NCBI RefSeq assembly: GCF_030704535.1
Contig: NC_081810.1
Span: 6,582,501-6,646,500, forward strand
DNA: 64,000 nt
Source: Vitis vinifera
Lineage: Eukaryota > Streptophyta > Magnoliopsida > Vitales > Vitaceae
Direction of reading: 5' to 3'
Shown piece by piece: positions 50,601-63,480 of this stretch. Under the pieces are notes generated by a model that ran no database searches, was not told the DNA's origin, and worked only from the letters and a program-made list of their open reading frames with translations. Within the stretch, counting starts at the first letter, position 1. Each line of letters opens with the position of its first letter. The position numbers and the translations under genes are program-made.

Positions 50601-53286
50601 TCATATCTGTCTCAGATTTTATTTCAACTGTATTAGATTCTATACCAGATGTTGCAGCCACACCATTCGCATCCTCTCTAGCGGTTTTCTCAGAGAATGA
50701 TTCACCTTCTTGCCCACCTACACCTTTCTTGGACAAATCATCATCTGGCTTCTCAAACGTAGTTTGTTTTACATTCAACCCAGGTTGTGGATGAGCAGAC
50801 TGTTCCAAGTGTTGGCCCAGTGTCTGATTTGCAGATGGCTGGTTAGGCCCAAGATGCATCGGCCTAAGCTGAACGGCACCAGAAAGTCCAGCTTGAGATT
50901 GTGGAAATGGCTGTGGTTGTACCCCTTGATTTGGCATCCCAGGCCTTCCAACATTCTGAGGCAGCTGAGGTTGCATGCCATGCAACATTGCAACCTTCTG
51001 TTGGGGCTGTGGATAGGCATGAGAATGTTGCTGCCATGATTGAGGTGGGGCCTGGGGGCGCAACTGAGACTGCATTGTTGGTGTTGGTGGTTGCATGAAA
51101 GACCCTTGCTGATGTAATTGATTCTGACCAGTGCCTAATGGTGGCTGCTGGACAAACTGGTGAGGCAATGACTGCTGAATTGGCTGCATGGCAGCACGCT
51201 GGTGGACTGGATGACCTGCTTGCTGATGAGGATGGACCGGTAGCTGCTGTGGAGGGAGGACATTTTGGGCTTGACCTGGTAAAGGCAACAAAGCCGACTG
51301 CTGCTGACTTTGAGCATGAGCCTGGGAAGGGCGCATCTGAGGAGATTGCTGGGGGAATTGAGCCTGAGGATGCATATGCATAGGCTGCTGCTGCATGCCC
51401 CCCAAAGGCATTTGCTGCTGGGGCCGGGGTTGTGGAAAGGAGTGATGGCCCGTTACTGCATGGGCTGATGGAGGCTGTGTCTGAGACTGAGGATTAGGAT
51501 TTGGAGTCTGGTTGGGTTGAGAAGGGTGATGTTGGGAAAGGGCATGGGGATGGGGATGAGGCTGGGGGTGGGGTTGAAGTGTGGGCTGCTGGGTTTGTGA
51601 AAGAGGCTGGGTCTGGGGCTGGGGCAGGTGATGATGCTGGGGAAGAAGCTGAGAGTTGGGCTGGCGCTGAATTTGGGACTGCGGATGTTGCATTGGAGGA
51701 TGAGGCTGCTGATATTGTGGCAATTGCAGATGTTGTTGTGGACGAGGCTGGACAGAATGGGGCTGTGGATGTGATTGAGCTTGGGGATACTGCAGAGTCT
51801 GAGGATGTTGGTGTCCATGGTGTGGTGGATGAGTCTGTGATTGAATTTGAGAATGTTGCTGCGCTACAGGGTGATTTTGTGCCTGTTGGTTAGCTACTTG
51901 GTTTTGATGTTGAACAGCCACTGGCGCCTGAACAAGTGAATGGGGTTGTGGTTGTGTCTGTGTTTGTGCCTGTGTCTGTGCCTGAAGTAGAGGTTGAGGT
52001 TGCGGTTGGAGCTGAGCCTGCGCCGGGGGCTGGGATTGGAGTTGTGGCTGGGGCTGTTGCTGCGGCTGCATCTGGGGCTGTTGTTGGGGCTGGGGCTGAA
52101 GTTGGGGTTGGGTTTGGGGCTGTGGCTGTGGCTGAAGCTGGGGTTGGGTTTGGGGTTGTGGCTGAACAAGTGGCTGTAGTTGGGCCTGGGGTTGGGGTTG
52201 GGGTTGGGGCTGCCCAGATAATTGTGCAGGATGAGGCTGCATATGAGGATGCTGATACTGAACAGCCTGTTGCTGATAAGGGTAATACTGCTGATAATGC
52301 TGCTGATAAGGGTCATATCCAGGATACTGCTGGTAGTATTGCTGATATTGTTGTTGTTGTTGTTGATACCACTGTTCAGGAGTCGGTGCAGCAGCCTGAG
52401 CAGTAGAATTGACCTGCTGATTTAGATCCTGCACAGGCGCAGAAGCAGGTGTAATTTGAGCAGGTTGTGTCTGAGAAGCTAGAGCTCCAGCCTGTGCAGC
52501 AGTCTGGCTCTGATCAGCAGCAGCAGCTGCCCCTTGTGCTGCAGCATCCTGCACACCCTGTTATTGAACAATAAGGCTAAGAATCAACCAGCCAAGAAAC
52601 CTTGTTAACATACCATTTAAACAAAAAAAAGTAGCCCTGGACTCACAGGGCAGTTTTGAGCATGTTCTTGCACTTGACGATGCACAATTTGAACTCCACA
52701 CCTGTTGCACACAACTGGCGAATTGCCAAAGGCACACCCAGAACAATGAGAAATGCATTCAGATAGAGGACCCTGCCATTGGCATCCACTCCTGTGATAG
52801 AGACAATGAACCGCTATTTTGCCTATGGTTTCCGCTAGCGCTTTATTTGATTCTATTAGTGGCTGCAAGGAAAAGGTTATAGAACAGGTTTATTGATAAT
52901 CATGTATAATACTAAAAACACACACACAATCGGATATACACACACAAACTTAAAAATCATCTAGAAGAGAACATGACATGGTAGATTACAAATACTCAAT
53001 ACACAGTTACATAGGCACATGCATACACAGAAAAACTTAATAATGATCTAGAAGAGGGCATGATAGGGCTGGGAATAACCTTAGAATCCGCCTCTGTCAC
53101 CAAATAGCCATCGTAAGGACAGGCCCGGGTGGTGCTCACAACGTACGCCAAACAAGGTTTGCAGTATAAATGAGTGCACTGTGACTGTAATGCTTCATTT
53201 GGATAGACAAGCAATCGACATACTGGACAGAAGTATTCTCCAGCGAGAGATTGAATGTTTAGTATGCACTCGTTATCAAACCCCAT
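47604..53286 (-). CDS. RING + TRAF-type zinc finger protein with long Pro/Gln-rich region and C-terminal C2H2 finger
   Basis: Probable nuclear E3 ubiquitin ligase or scaffold; no characterised homologue is recalled. Five coding exons: 53080-53286, 52647-52862, 48247-52557, 47847-48034 and 47604-47691 (5010 nt, 1669 residues), all GT-AG. The N-terminal RING is CPVCRLLVYPNEALQ..CTHLYCKPCLAY..ACPYD (residues about 20-60). The TRAF-like zinc-finger block spans residues 70-141 (CLYHRSGCQWQGPLSECISH, VCNRCG). Residues about 150-700 are extreme QP/QQ/HPQ low complexity, prion-like. A long disordered region rich in G, P, R and S follows, with 15-17-residue repeats at 1450-1571. A JAZ-type C2H2 finger is C1598-X2-C1601...H1614-X5-H1620. 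Start choice: MGFDNECI is the first Met after the 5'UTR acceptor. The 4.3-kb exon 3 is intact. Confidence 0.92.
47758..47783. repeat. (GT)n/(AT)n microsatellite in last intron
   Basis: ATGTGTGTGTGTGTGTGTAT in the 155-bp intron between exons 4 and 5 of the RING-TRAF gene. Confidence 0.9.
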
Positions 53287-53336
53287 ATTGACCCAAAATT
53301 TGGCGCCAACTCCCTTCGTACATCAATGGAATGGAT

Positions 53337-54903
53337 CTAAAAATACAAGTATTTGTCAGTTTTGGCTCACAAAAAGGAAAAAAAAAAATTCTTCCTTACA
53401 AGGTTTTGACAGCCTTAATTCATTGCCTAAAAGCAGACGCATAATTGCAAACAAATTTAAACAGGTTGAGCCATATCTATGCTAACAATTTTCTTGTTTA
53501 AACTATTTGCCACCTAAATCTATACCAGCTTGACCTAGATTTATAATAGCCAAGCATAATTGTATTATCATGATATACCAGCAGAACTCATTGCCCTGAT
53601 GATTGAGGGAGAAGGAGATGGTGTTTTACAATCCATCTTGCATTGACAAGTTGATAAACCATAATCAAAGTTCAGGTTTCCCAAGTGATTTCCTTGACCA
53701 ACACAACTGCTCATATGATAATAAAGGAAGAAATATGTAAAGAACCATAATGAAGCCAATCCAAACAGGCATAATTATAAAAAATATTTAAGGATATTGC
53801 CTACCTTGATATAAGTTGAAAAAACTATCTACCCTGATATAAACCAAAAAAAAACTACAGTACATAAATTCATAAGCATATGTCACCAACCAGGGTCATA
53901 AAACTAAAACCCATGCAAAGACAGATGTTTAATTCCAAGTAAAGCACGGAATAGAAATTCAAGAGAAAACAAAAAAAAAATGAATACTAATTTAAGTAAT
54001 GTCATCTACAACTACAACTCCAACTCCTTTTTAATATATCTTCCTTTTTATCTATCCAAAAAAGAAAAAAAAATCAACTAAAACTACAACTAAATGTCAA
54101 TGCTTCTCCCATCAAGGTCATACTTCACATGATTCAGTTCACAGTTGTAAACAAAAATTAAAATCTAAATAAACAACAGAAATCAATGAAAATTATGAAA
54201 ATGAGCAATCAAGAAAATAAGTAAATGCACTCAAAAAAGCTTGCTCAGTGACCATCTATAAACGATACTCAACTGGCAATATCAAGAGTCCTTGATAAAC
54301 AAGAGAGAGGCACGAAATACAACGATTAACTAAAGAGAGGAAAACCGTAATTCAAATGGATCCACAAAAAGATAAATAAATCATCAGTAAGATTACAAAA
54401 TGTACAACCACAACCAATGACATTCAGATATACTAAGGAAATGACCGAGATAAGCAACAAAGAACTATACAGAAGCCCTAACCACCGTTTGACGGCTGAG
54501 AGAGCGAAAAAAATAAACATTAAAAAAGAAAAGAGACAGCGAAACATACAGTAAATCCTAGCCAACGTTTGAAGGGAGAGAAAACGGATAGAATAAAAGA
54601 AAAGAAAAGAAAATTCACCACTCTAACATCGTTTATACACTCGGGAGTGGCAGTTTTTGCACACAGCCATAAAAAATCTGATTTAAAAACCTAAAAAAAA
54701 AAAATCTTTTCCACGATATTCTCAGCAACCAAACAGCGAAGTTTTTTAGGCTACGTAGACTGGCGGTTTCCCCGAACAGCCCATAAAATCCAATTTTAAA
54801 TAACCACATATTTTATAAAAAAAAATATCCTCCATTTTCTCATCCACAAACGGATCGCAACAAAACCAATCCCATAACCAGCTCGAAACACAGATCTCAA
54901 ACC
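53337..54903 (-). other. 5'UTR intron of the RING-TRAF gene
   Basis: On the minus strand a TTATCAG|GTTTGA donor at 54903/54902 and a TTTTTAG acceptor just before 53336 frame a ~1.57-kb leader intron. The leader exon would lie at about 54904-55120. It contains telo-box-like AAACCCTAA on the plus strand (54950-54960). Inferred from splice signals only. Confidence 0.6.
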
Positions 54904-55155
54904 TGATAACAAATGAGAGGAGTGATCGGGTTCGACTCGACTCCGAACTTCAAACCCTAAGCCAAACGGGACCTGCTAAGATGAAGAGAGTTAGGGTTAC
55001 GAAATATCGAGAAAGAGGAAGAAATTATACGAAGAGAGACCAGTTATGAAGATAAGTGAAAACCTAGGGAGGATTCTTCTAGAAAGAAGCGAGAGAGAGG
55101 GAAAGCAAGAGAAAGTGAGACAGCTATTGAGAAGAAATGAGAAGAAAGGCGGTGC

Positions 55156-55166
55156 TTTATATATAG
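55156..55166 (-). promoter_or_regulatory. TATA box of the RING-TRAF gene
   Basis: CTATATATAAA on the minus strand, upstream of a purine/pyrimidine-rich leader (the GAGAGAGGGAAAGCAAGAG stretch at 55091-55110 of the plus strand). Confidence 0.65.
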
Positions 55167-55559
55167 CTACGAGGACAATGCAGTGGCTTTAGTCTCTCCT
55201 AGGGATTAACGGCGTTAGTGGGGTTTACCCTAGCGCCCTACTCACACCATCCGTTACAAACTAGCCTTTAAGACATTTTAGGAAAATAATCTTAATTTTT
55301 TGTCTCATTTTTTATTGGATAAGATTTTGGAAAATATTAAAAATAATAAACCCACTAATGTATTTAATTTATCAAGTCAATGAATTATTTTTAAACTTTA
55401 TAGATTTTTTGTTGCATGATATTTAGTTCTAGGAAATGGAAAATTTTTTAAAGATACCAATAAGCTTAACAATAATGATACTATAAGAAATTGTGGGTAA
55501 GGAGTATTTGTTATATGATAAACTATATTTTAACCATAATTAATTAAATTATTTTTTTA

Positions 55560-56800
55560 TCTTTTTATTTACAAAGCTTTTGACAAATCCAATAACGGTG
55601 ATGGATGACGTTACAAACGATAAAAATTTTACTTTTCAAGTTATCAATGGTCTAACAATAAAGTTAATTCATTTTTTATTCATTATTATTATCAATAGAT
55701 AGTAAAGCAGCGATTGTTATTCTAATTTTGGAATGATATAAGAATAAAAATGCATGTGTTTATTCTCAATATATCATAAAGTATAAAAATAAAAAAATTA
55801 AGGTATGATTAGTGAAAAATTTCTTTGGATCAATCAGTAATCGATAAATTATATATTGGTTAAATGTTATTAGGTTATACCTCTAATTATAGTTATTATG
55901 ATTTTTTATTTTTTTTCTTTTGGTTAAAAATACAAACAAATTTAACGATAATATACGGAGTTATGAGCAATAAATGTTTTGTTTCAAGTTATCAACGACT
56001 TAATGGTAAAGTACAATTAATTTCGTTATGTTGGATCTAGAAACATAAAAGAATAAAAATATGTGGACATTACTCTGACAGATTCTTTGTTTGACATATA
56101 TCATCGAGTTAATTTTGCATAATTCCGTTATTCTAAATTTAGAATGGTAAGAGAATAAAAACGTATATACACTTTTTGTTTTTTCTCGTTGTACCCATGA
56201 ACTTGATAGTAAAATATAAGATATGGTTAATATAATTTTTCCTTCCAAAATATTAATGAGTTGTAACCATTAATCCGCATAAGATATATGTATAGGTTAA
56301 ATGTTCAATTGTGTTTAGTGGAGTTATGATCATCGGAGATTTTGTTTTCGAGCTAGTAATAACTTAATAGTGAAATATAGTTAATCCGTTATTTTGAATG
56401 TGAAACTATAAAGAATAAAACTATGCGAGCAATATTATCATACATCTTATCAATAAGTCTAATAATAAAATATTGATTGTTTCATTATTCTAATTTTGGA
56501 ATCATATGCAAATAAAAATGCATGTTCAACATTTTTCTTAACATGTCAATGAACTTATAGGTAAAACATCGATGTGTCAATAACAAGATGTCTTATTTGA
56601 AAATTTTAACGAGTTTAACACTGAAGTATAAGTCATTTTATTATTATAATTTTGGAAATATAGAAGAAGAAATTTGTTATAGGCATTACTATGATATAAA
56701 TTTCTCATTTCAATGTATCAATAATAAAGTATGAATAATTATGTTTAAATTTGGAAAGGTAAAAATAATAAAATTATAAATAGATTTTTTTTTCCTCGAG
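55560..56800. repeat. Degenerate AT-rich tandem (satellite-like) array
   Basis: A motif like ATTCTAATTTTGGAAT...A(A)GAATAAAAATGCATG recurs with drift near 55717, 56023, 56131, 56380, 56485, 56642 and 56735. It is usually preceded by CAA..(A/G)(T/C)TTAAT(A/G)(G/A)TAAA(G/A)TA. Larger blocks (GGTTAAATGTT, GGAGTTATGA) recur about every 365-375 bp. Confidence 0.55.
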
Positions 56801-58139
56801 ATATTAATATGTAATACCTAGTAGTAATTAAATAAATAAATAATAATGATTGTATTAGTACTTAATATTAACTAGTGGTAATTAGAGGTTAAAACTAATT
56901 TAATGCTAATTGTATTTAATTATGGATTAAACTTTAGTTGAGGTTAAGTGTGATTAATTAATAGTTTAAATGCATGTATTAACTTCATAGGGGTTAATTA
57001 TTATTAAGAGGATTTAAAGAACTGATGGGCAGTTGCAAAAACATGAAAACCTACAAAAGAGGAACTAAATTGCCATGTGGAAAACTTATGGCTAGCAACC
57101 TTAGAGCTTGTCATTTCTTACATGCCTGCTCAAGACACTTTATAAGGGTTATCAACTCTCATTTCCAGCCTTATCTCTATAATAATTTGGCGGGTTAGAG
57201 AGAAAAATTAGAGGAATCAAGGTGAGCAAGAAGACGAGGTTAGTAATTTTGATAGATTTGGATTCCACATAGTCTTTTGAGACAAGTTGATGGTAAAATT
57301 TGTTTAAAAACAAAATTAAATTAGTTACAATCATGTTTTAATCAAAAATCAAAGCTAATTAAGGTTTTAATTATTTTAACTTAAGTATTTTTTGACAAAA
57401 GAATTGACATGTTTGTTTGTCTAGTTTGTTTTAATTGAAAAATAGATTGATGTATCATGTAATTAATCGGGTTTATTTGTACACTTGGAGCTTGCTAAAT
57501 TATTAAGTTTAAGGAAAATCATAATAATTAATGTATGTTAATTAATTGGGGAATATCAATATGCATTACAAAGATTATTTAATTCACCTTAAATTTGACT
57601 TCAAAATTTGCGGGCATGTAGATTAAAGAGTATGAAAATTAAAGTTATCAACATTAAATTGTTAAAATTAGCAATAAAAGGAAAATGACATAGGCTCTAA
57701 TTATGTAATTTTTATGGCTTAAAAACCTAAATTACATTGTTTCATTTCAATTCCTTGTAATAGTTAAAAGTGTCTACATAGAAGAATTGCAAAAGAGAAG
57801 TTGGTGTAAGGTTGAGAATTTTATACCAATTCACTGTGTATCTTTGTTTTTTTTTTCTAGAAACATTTATTGAGAATTCATATCTTTACTGTAATTTTAT
57901 GAAGTGTTTCGATGTGTCTTGGTGTTTTTAGTTCATTGTTTTAAAATGTTGCAATGATATTTGGACATATACCGGTATGAAGATTTATGAGTTTCATACA
58001 AAATAAGTGGTTCATGGTATAGTTACATTGCAATAATGATACGGTACAATGGTAGATAATATCCGAAGAATATATTGATATGTGGAAAGTATTTATGAGA
58101 AGTTATAGATACTATATTTCAATATATTGTTTATAGGGA
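56801..58139. other. Intergenic, nothing recognised
   Basis: AT-rich. No coding frame above 60 residues has a recognisable domain. Confidence 0.4.
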
Positions 58140-58350
58140 ACTACGGGTCCTTGGGTGAAAGTCCCTAAAACCCTCGAAAAAAACACTTTAATGTGGGTGT
58201 ATGGAGTTAGTCCTGCCCTTGGGTTTTAGTCCCTAAAGACATGAGGTTGGTCCTACCATTGGGTCGTAGTCCCAAAAGACATGGGGTTGGCCCTATAATT
58301 GGGTACGACTTACGAGTCCCAAAAGCCACAAGATACGACTTTATCCTTAA
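58140..58350. repeat. ~41-45-bp imperfect minisatellite
   Basis: TTGGGT..TAGTCCC(t/a)AAAGACAT followed by G(a/g)GGTTGG(t/c)CCT recurs about three times between 58215 and 58320, with a more diverged GTCCTTGGGTGAAAGTCCCTAAA copy at 58148. It is GC-richer than its surroundings. Confidence 0.7.
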
Positions 58351-59114
58351 TTGATAGCCTCAAAATAGTCATTAGTTATGGTTGTGCATCTTTTGGAGCA
58401 TTGATGGTTGATATGTACATCGACCACCCGAGGTTTCTACTTCAACTGTTTAAAATAATACACTAAAAATTTTAAGTGCGCAAAATGCATATTGACTAAT
58501 TCCTCAATTTATTGATCAATGGCACTGAAAATGCAAAAACAATGCAATATCGAAGTTAGCAACTCTCGAAAAAGCTTCATTGCAACTTTATAAACCTTTC
58601 AAACAAGTTTTTAAGAGAATTATGAGTTTGGTTTATTCAAAAACATGAAATCATCTAATTTAAAAACAAAACAAAAATAATTTAGCACTTAGATCAACTT
58701 AAAAGAGATTGGTGTATAAGTGAAAATTGTAATGTGTCATGAACCTAGTGCATCAACAATCTTACAAAGAGATCATAGAGAATAAGTCTTAATTGTACTA
58801 TTTTTTTAGGTTTTCTTATTATTCCTGATTTCTCTTTGTCTTGGTTTATTTTCACTTATCTTATTGGAAACCTCTTTATCTTCACATTTTTAATATAAAT
58901 CATTAATTTCAAATCTTATTTTATTTTCATCAAAATTGAGACTAATTGAACTTTGGTTTCACAAACAAGTTTAATAATAAAGCGCAAGTAATTCAATTAA
59001 ACATTAGTAGGGATGCTACTTGAGCAAGTTGATTTGATCTAACCCAAACCCAATTGATATTTAGGCAGTCTTGGATAATCATTTTCAATACTCAAGTTGG
59101 ATTTGAGTTAGGTT
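58351..59114. other. Intergenic, nothing recognised
   Basis: AT-rich sequence without coding or repeat structure that I can support. Confidence 0.35.
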
Positions 59115-59290
59115 TTTTCAACCGAAACCATGGTTTTAGAAACCGGACCGGACCAGCCAGTCACGATTTCGGTTCGGTCTAATGAGTTGAGTCAATCAAG
59201 GGTTGAACCCACATTGAACTGGGTGAACCAAATGAACCGACTGGTTTTCTCCAAACCGAATGGTTCAAAACGTTGGTTCCCTTCCGTGAT
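59115..59290. mobile_element. ACCGG(T/A)-rich DNA-transposon-like fragment
   Basis: GGTTTTAGAAACCGGACCGG and repeated GGTTC/GAACC(G) words (GAACTGGGTGAACCAAATGAACCG). This is the texture of a common class of plant non-autonomous DNA elements. Ends and TSD are not resolved. Confidence 0.4.
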
Positions 59291-59516
59291 TGCCTCTTTT
59301 CTTGCTTTAGTTTCCCAGCGGCCCAACCACTTTGCTTGTAGTACCGACACTGGACCACCTCGTTCCTGCTCCAAGTTTCCAACTCAAGAAGCTTGAGAAG
59401 ATCGACAAACCTAAGAGAGAGATCTAGAGTATGAGGAAGCAACTAAAAGTGAAGCAACTAGGCTAAACTGCAGATTTTTTGAAGTAGTCGAAGCCTAGGA
59501 AAAAGAAAACAATTAC

Positions 59517-61852
59517 TGTTGAGAATAAAATGTCAAGATAGAGCCCTTAAAAGTATGACATTATGTAATAAATTTGAAATTCATTATTTATTTAATGATG
59601 TTCCAGTTTCACTTTTATATATCCTTATTCCATGTGTTATACTTTATAAGCATTCTTGTCTGCATCTTTTGCATTGTATATGACTTAGGTACATTAAGAG
59701 TTGTACAGAATAACTAAGTCATGAGTTCTTTATAAATAGATGGCTTATTCACAACTGTTTCATGGGTTTACGCAACTCATTACAAGTTGTAGTACACCAA
59801 CTTCTAATTGGATGAATGGTTGGTCTTATCCATTGGGATGTGTTGCCCATGGTGAGTGCACTAGTGTGTATGGTTACACATTGGACTAGACCTACAGTAA
59901 GTAATGACTTAAAGCTATCAAGTAATCATGATGTCACCAAGCCGCTTCATTGTGTTGTCTCTCAACCTTGAGAAAGTATTAAGTTTGTGCTAAAGTTAGT
60001 AATGACTTTGACTTACGGGTAAGATCGTAAGTTGATCATATATTCCTTATGAATTGGGTCATTACTGATGGAAACTGGTAGCAATAAGTATTCTCAATAA
60101 ATACACTGATATCTTCTGTGATTGAGTTTGGTGATCTTAAGAAGGTGTGTTCGTGAAAACTATAATCATAGCAATTCCTTAAGTGGTACTTAACATAGGC
60201 TCTTTGAGAGCTAAGATATGTCAATTAAACACACAATAGGATGATCTGCAACTCAAGAATGGTAGAAATAATCTTGAAAGACTGATAACTTTCACCTTGT
60301 TAGACTACAAACATCAGTTCATGGGAAGACTAAACACAATGGACAACAGGTTACAGACCTAAGCACTTAGTGTTTCGTTGTTATTTACATAGGATACTGG
60401 AGTTTAATTGATTATTTGTAATGGGATGTTGAATCAACTTTAGAATTGGATTTTAAGGGAGCCAATATTCCTATGGTTCCTAGTGCTCTCCGCTATAAGC
60501 TTATATACCTCGTTAGCATGGATTATGAGGGTTGGATTGGATTTAGGTTCACTTTTGTGCATAAGAGCATTTTGGTAATTACGCAAGGTTGCACATGTGT
60601 AAGTGAACAAGATCTTTGGATTGGGGTAATTGTTTAATTAATAGGTCCCATTGGGTTAATTAATCAATTAGGATCCGTTTTGGGTTAGATTGACACAAGC
60701 CCATGTGGGCTTAAGTCATTTAAACCCACTTAGGAACCCTATAAATACCCCATAAGTGTTATGGTTTCCATAGTTTGTCTTTCACCATCCAAAAAGATAG
60801 AGAGTCATTTCCTCCACCATATTTTCCTCTCCACCGGAAGTGTGTAAATGTCACGCCCCAAAACCCACTCAAAGGGCATGACGGTCATTTCATACCTCAA
60901 GCCCAAAGGCTCAAAGTGAAAATAACACAAACATTCATATTGTAACTAGAAATTTACCAATTACCAAATCTTGTTCAGAGTAGTAGAACAAAAATTCTAA
61001 AATCTCCAAATAATAATTTTTTGAAACTAACACATCAAACCAAGTGTTATTGTCTAAATAACTCCAAACTCAAATAATACTAATGGAAAACAAATTTTAA
61101 CATCTAAACAATGCTAAAAAAATAAAGAGAGTTTTGACACATATCCTAACAAGTCAATTTTCCTTCCTAACCTTCACTCCTCACCCGAACTGAAAATACC
61201 TGGAAAATTATCAACAAAGGGAAATGAGCTCAAAGGTCAATAAAGAATATTAATACAATTTCATGGATCAAATATTTTCAACTATACTTACAAATAGGAG
61301 ATATAACATATACTCTATTTATAAAACTTTTGAATTAAAACAGGCTAATCCATTTAAACAGTTCAACAAACATTTTCATATATATAAAAATCATTTCATA
61401 TCCATTCCAAATCAAATACATTTCAATTGTTTTCACTCTGATTATCAAATAACAAATAGTGTCCATTTAAATGAGACTTTACAAATAGGTGACTAGCCTC
61501 AAATGTTCCTTTTAAGGTGGACGAAACCAAACACTACTAGTACTAGTAACCTCTAACCAAACCCCTAGGAATTGGGGTTCAAATCAATTACATTTCCCAC
61601 CACGAAAATATAAATGTCAAATATTATATCCCGTTGACAAATGTCAAAAAGTCAATTATTATATCTCGTTGGCAAGGGTCAAACAAACCATAATCAAATC
61701 ATTTATTTTATTTATTCAAACTTACAAAAACATAAAATCCCCAAGTATTTTGATATAAACAAAATAAATGTTATAACACATTTTTTCATACCAAAATATA
61801 TTTGATCAATGCTTAAAAACAAAATTAACAATTACACATTTCAAACAACATA

Positions 61853-61884
<32 letters not shown>

Positions 61885-63480
61885 ATTATTTTCTTTTGCA
61901 AAATTTGTATTAATTTCCCTTACCTCAAAAGAACTTCTCAAAAACTTTGAAGAAAAATAATCCTAAAAAATCTACTCTTCACCTAACAAAATATAAGAGA
62001 AATAATCATTACTATTTATCCAAAATTATAGGTTTGACAATCCTAAAATTTTAGGTATTCAAATTAATGTTTTTAATTATGAAAGATAATTTAATCTATT
62101 CATATTTTAGAAAAATTAATAAATTTATAATTCATAGAAAACTTAAATTTTATTTTCAATTTATTTATTAGGACACAACATAATTTAATTAAACTACAAT
62201 TTATTATACTAATTAAATGTTATGCTACTTATTAACTTAACATTTATCATTGATCTAAGTATAATACTTTAAATTTAACTAATTTGTAATTCACCTCTTT
62301 TTTAATTTATACTTAATTTATTCTATCATTTTCATATTTTTCCAAACACAACTACCATAACAACCTTCACACAACTACCAATATAAAATATTTAAATAAA
62401 TAAAACATCCACCTACTCACACATACCTCTTTATTAATATTAATATTATCATTTTCTCCTCATTTTCCACACGCATGCATTCTTTTTTTTTTTTTAAAGG
62501 CCATTGCGCATACTATCTCAAAACCTATTTATTATTATTATACACTTTTAGAAATCACCCAATACATTAAAATCTTATAATTGTTTTTAATATTTTCCAA
62601 TCCCTTAAGCCACATATAATCATATTTTTATTTACTCGTTTAATTTTATGAAATTTCATTGCTTAGATCTATTCATTTAAGAAATTTTGAATTTCCCTAT
62701 TTTTATCAATAGAACAACCTATATTCATAATTTCAATATTTTGACCTAAAAGTTTTAAATAAATTAACTATAGCCTAAATCAAAATCTTCCAAAGAATCC
62801 CATTTTTTTCTTTCATCTAAAAACTTAAGATTTCCTAATTTCCAACAATAAATCAACCCAAAATCTCAAATTTCCTATATTTTGATATTAAAACGAATTA
62901 AAAAAAGAGTAAACTAACCCTAATCTAAATTAAAATATTTTCAAAAAATATCTAGCGTGTTCAAAACTAACTGACGAATATAATATATTAATTTAGTTTT
63001 AGAATCTTACCTGGAAAATTTGAACTTCAAACTCCGAACCTCTAACCCTTAAGCCCTAGGATCTCAAATACTCTAATTTTGGTTAATAGGGTTTTCTGAA
63101 TAAAGAAGGCAAAAGGAAGATCTAATTTATACCTTAGATTATCAATTGTAAAATGACTCTTTCACCCTTAATGAGTTTAATTAATTAATTAATTACTTTA
63201 TAAATTACTATTTTGCCCTTAGAGTAAATTTTGGGGTGTTACAGTCAAGATCAAGGTTCGAGTCATCAACAGAAGATTTCGGGTTTACGAGACTTTTGCG
63301 ATTTCAATCTTCATCTTCACCATGTGGATTTGATTCAGGAACATCCAAATATAAGGTATGGTTTTTGTTAGCCTTTTCTAAATCCTTTTGAAGTATAAAA
63401 ATGTTATTTTTCCGTTGTGCATAAGGTTTAGAAAAAGTTTAAGATAGTTATGCATGTTCTTAACTTGATCCAGACTTGGG
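59517..63480 (+). mobile_element. LTR-like element interrupted by a second element
   Basis: TGTTGAGAATAAAATG at 59517 is a plausible LTR start. Near 60735 a TATA-type motif (CCCTATAAATACCCC) is followed by a leader-like stretch. Sequence on the two sides of the inner element (60780-60848 and 63244-63360) reads as one continuous leader. The right end and TSD are not defined, and no gag/pol frame is present. Confidence 0.4.
60849..63243. mobile_element. Solo-LTR-like or TIR element, 2395 bp
   Basis: It begins TGTCACGCCCCAAAA and ends TTTTGGGGTGTTACA. These are imperfect 15-bp inverted ends (13 of 15) with canonical TG...CA borders. Flanks GTAAA and GTCAA match 4 of 5 as a possible 5-bp TSD. 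The interior is AT-rich with a (TA)n run (61853-61883) and no transposase, gag or pol. A solo LTR is favoured; a TIR DNA element is the alternative. Confidence 0.6.

Noticed and set aside
51501..52406. Long plus-strand frames rich in G, A, V and E (51501-51893, 51936-52406)
   Set aside because: They are the complement of the CAG/CCT-rich Pro/Gln region of the RING-TRAF gene. Repetitive codons keep all frames open.
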